NCBI RefSeq assembly: GCF_039831995.1
Contig: NZ_JBDOIO010000003.1
Location: 62,001-126,000 of the forward strand
Source: Paenibacillus pabuli
GTDB lineage: Bacteria; Bacillota; Bacilli; Paenibacillales; Paenibacillaceae
Direction of reading: 5' to 3'
Length of the DNA stretch: 64,000 bases
Of this stretch, positions 63,111 through 64,000 are shown piece after piece (the stretch's first letter is position 1; every line of letters begins with the position of its first letter). The position numbers were made by a program, and so were the translations under genes. The notes beneath the pieces are model-generated. The model saw only the letters and a program-made list of their open reading frames with translations, was not told where the DNA came from and made no database searches.

Positions 63111-64000
63111 TTGGCTAAATTTGAATACAAATTCCCTGAACTAGGCGAAGGCCTTCACGAAGGCGAAATCATCAAGATGCACATCAAAGTCGGGGACAAA
63201 GTAACTGACGACGATATCATCATGGAAGTACAAAACGACAAAGCGGTAGTAGAAGTACCTTGTCCGGTAAACGGAACAGTTACTGAAGTATTCGCTAAAG
63301 ACGGTCAAATCTGTCACGTTGGTGAAGTTGTTGCGGTTATCGATGCAGAAGGCGAACTGCCTGAGCAAGACGACGCGCCTGCTGGCGACCAAGGTGCACA
63401 AGAGAAAGATGCAGCTCAAGGCGGAGCTGACACAAGTGGTTCTTCTGCAGCAGCTTCCAGCTCGGATGCAGCTCAAGAAGGCGGCAACAACAGCGTTCCG
63501 GCAGTACCTGCCAAAGACGTTCTGGCAACACCAAGCGTACGCAAATTTGCTCGTGAGCAAGGTGTAGACATCGCTCAGGTTAACGGCACTGGCAACAACG
63601 GCAAAGTAACCAAAGAAGATGTTGAAGCTTTCAAAAACGGTGGCGGCCAATCCGCAGCAGCTTCCGCAGCTCCTGCTCAAGAAGACAAAAAATCCGCAGC
63701 ACCAGCAGCGGCAGCAGCTGACCAACGTCTTGAAGAAGAGCGCGTACCATTCAAAGGTATCCGTAAAGCAATTTCCAATGCAATGGTTAAATCGGCTTAC
63801 ACTGCACCTCACGTTACAATCATGGACGAAGTGGACGTAACTGAGCTGGTTGCTTTCCGTACTCGTATGAAACCAATCGCAGAGAAAAAAGGAACGAAAG
63901 TTACTTATCTGCCGTTCATCGTTAAAGCATTGGTTGCAGCTTCCCGTCAATTCCCTGCTCTGAATGCAATGATTGATGAAGAAGCTAACGAAATTGTTTA
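63111..64000 (+). CDS. pdhC: Dihydrolipoamide acetyltransferase E2 (5' part)
   Basis: The frame starts at TTG 63111, 5 bases after AAGGAGGTTTTTC..., and stays open to the window end, so the C-terminal acyltransferase core is cut off. Domains in order: lipoyl domain with the lipoylated Lys in [10 protein letters not shown]; an Ala/Gly/Gln-rich swinging linker (about 85-140); a peripheral-subunit-binding domain ([38 protein letters not shown]); a second Ala-rich linker; and the start of the catalytic domain ([33 protein letters not shown]). The 176-bp gap before it after pdhB has no terminator. About 296 codons are visible. Confidence 0.96.
   Translation, partial: MAKFEYKFPELGEGLHEGEIIKMHIKVGDKVTDDDIIMEVQNDKAVVEVPCPVNGTVTEVFAKDGQICHVGEVVAVIDAEGELPEQDDAPAGDQGAQEKDAAQGGADTSGSSAAASSSDAAQEGGNNSVPAVPAKDVLATPSVRKFAREQGVDIAQVNGTGNNGKVTKEDVEAFKNGGGQSAAASAAPAQEDKKSAAPAAAAADQRLEEERVPFKGIRKAISNAMVKSAYTAPHVTIMDEVDVTELVAFRTRMKPIAEKKGTKVTYLPFIVKALVAASRQFPALNAMIDEEANEIV

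Noticed and set aside
60898..63950. Three long minus-strand open frames opposite pdhA, pdhB and pdhC (over 260 codons each)
   Set aside because: They mirror highly expressed genes whose codon bias avoids TTA, CTA and TCA, which would be stops on the other strand. The proteins are Cys/Phe-rich with no domain.
1..64000. CRISPR arrays, insertion sequences, tRNA or rRNA genes, prophage
   Set aside because: No spaced direct repeats, transposase frames, cloverleaf-coding segments or phage-type gene blocks were recognised on either strand.

Overview
This window looks like a chromosomal segment of a low-to-mid GC, endospore-forming Firmicute, most likely Paenibacillus. The order cotE, mutS, mutL, (methyltransferase), miaA, hfq, (PBP), spoVK, hflX, ynbB, glnR, glnA, lexA/yneA, ynzC follows Bacillus subtilis closely, with Paenibacillus-style insertions. 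Nearly everything lies on the plus strand. No tRNA, rRNA, insertion sequence, prophage or CRISPR array was seen. Genus and gene names rest on recalled family and motif knowledge, because no database search was possible.

Layout. 1-1709: the 3' end of spore-coat gene cotE and a putative COOH-NH2 ligase. 1914-8560: mismatch repair (mutS, mutL), an RsmJ-like methyltransferase and miaA. 8763-13161: a small membrane protein, hfq, a class A penicillin-binding protein and a DUF402 protein. 13271-18935: spoVK with a sigma-E type promoter, hflX, ynbB, and glnR-glnA behind a consensus GlnR/TnrA box. 19177-20471: an aldehyde dehydrogenase split by a one-base frameshift. 20581-22827: lexA and yneA, divergent across a cluster of LexA boxes, then ynzC and a membrane protein. 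22846-28530: a HAD phosphatase, an LplB/YtcP/YtcQ-type carbohydrate ABC transporter with a cre site, and a GntR regulator. 28622-33809: mtnD (minus strand), cobalamin-dependent metH and rnz.

34159-39142 is a tight operon: HAD phosphatase, Fpg-like glycosylase, endonuclease IV, a stand-alone receiver domain, a thioredoxin-like protein, an orphan ABC ATPase and an FtsJ-like methyltransferase. 39322-49844 is the most unusual part: a ten-gene Tad/Flp-pilus-like secretion operon. It starts with a Ser/Thr kinase fused to a CpaE/MinD-like domain, followed by a CpaB-like SAF protein, two more CpaE-like proteins without a Walker lysine, a CpaF-like ATPase, a fused TadB-TadC membrane protein and four small pilin-like membrane proteins. 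A promoter followed at once by a large terminator-like hairpin precedes it.

49982-51532 encodes an ABC-F ATPase. 51649-55899 is a TPP-riboswitch-controlled thiazole operon (tenI, thiO, thiS, thiG, thiF). 56074-60528 holds an atypical response regulator, a secreted NlpC/P60 protein, thiN, a TRIC-type channel, a low-molecular-weight tyrosine phosphatase and an esterase. The window ends in the pyruvate dehydrogenase operon (pdhA, pdhB, truncated pdhC).
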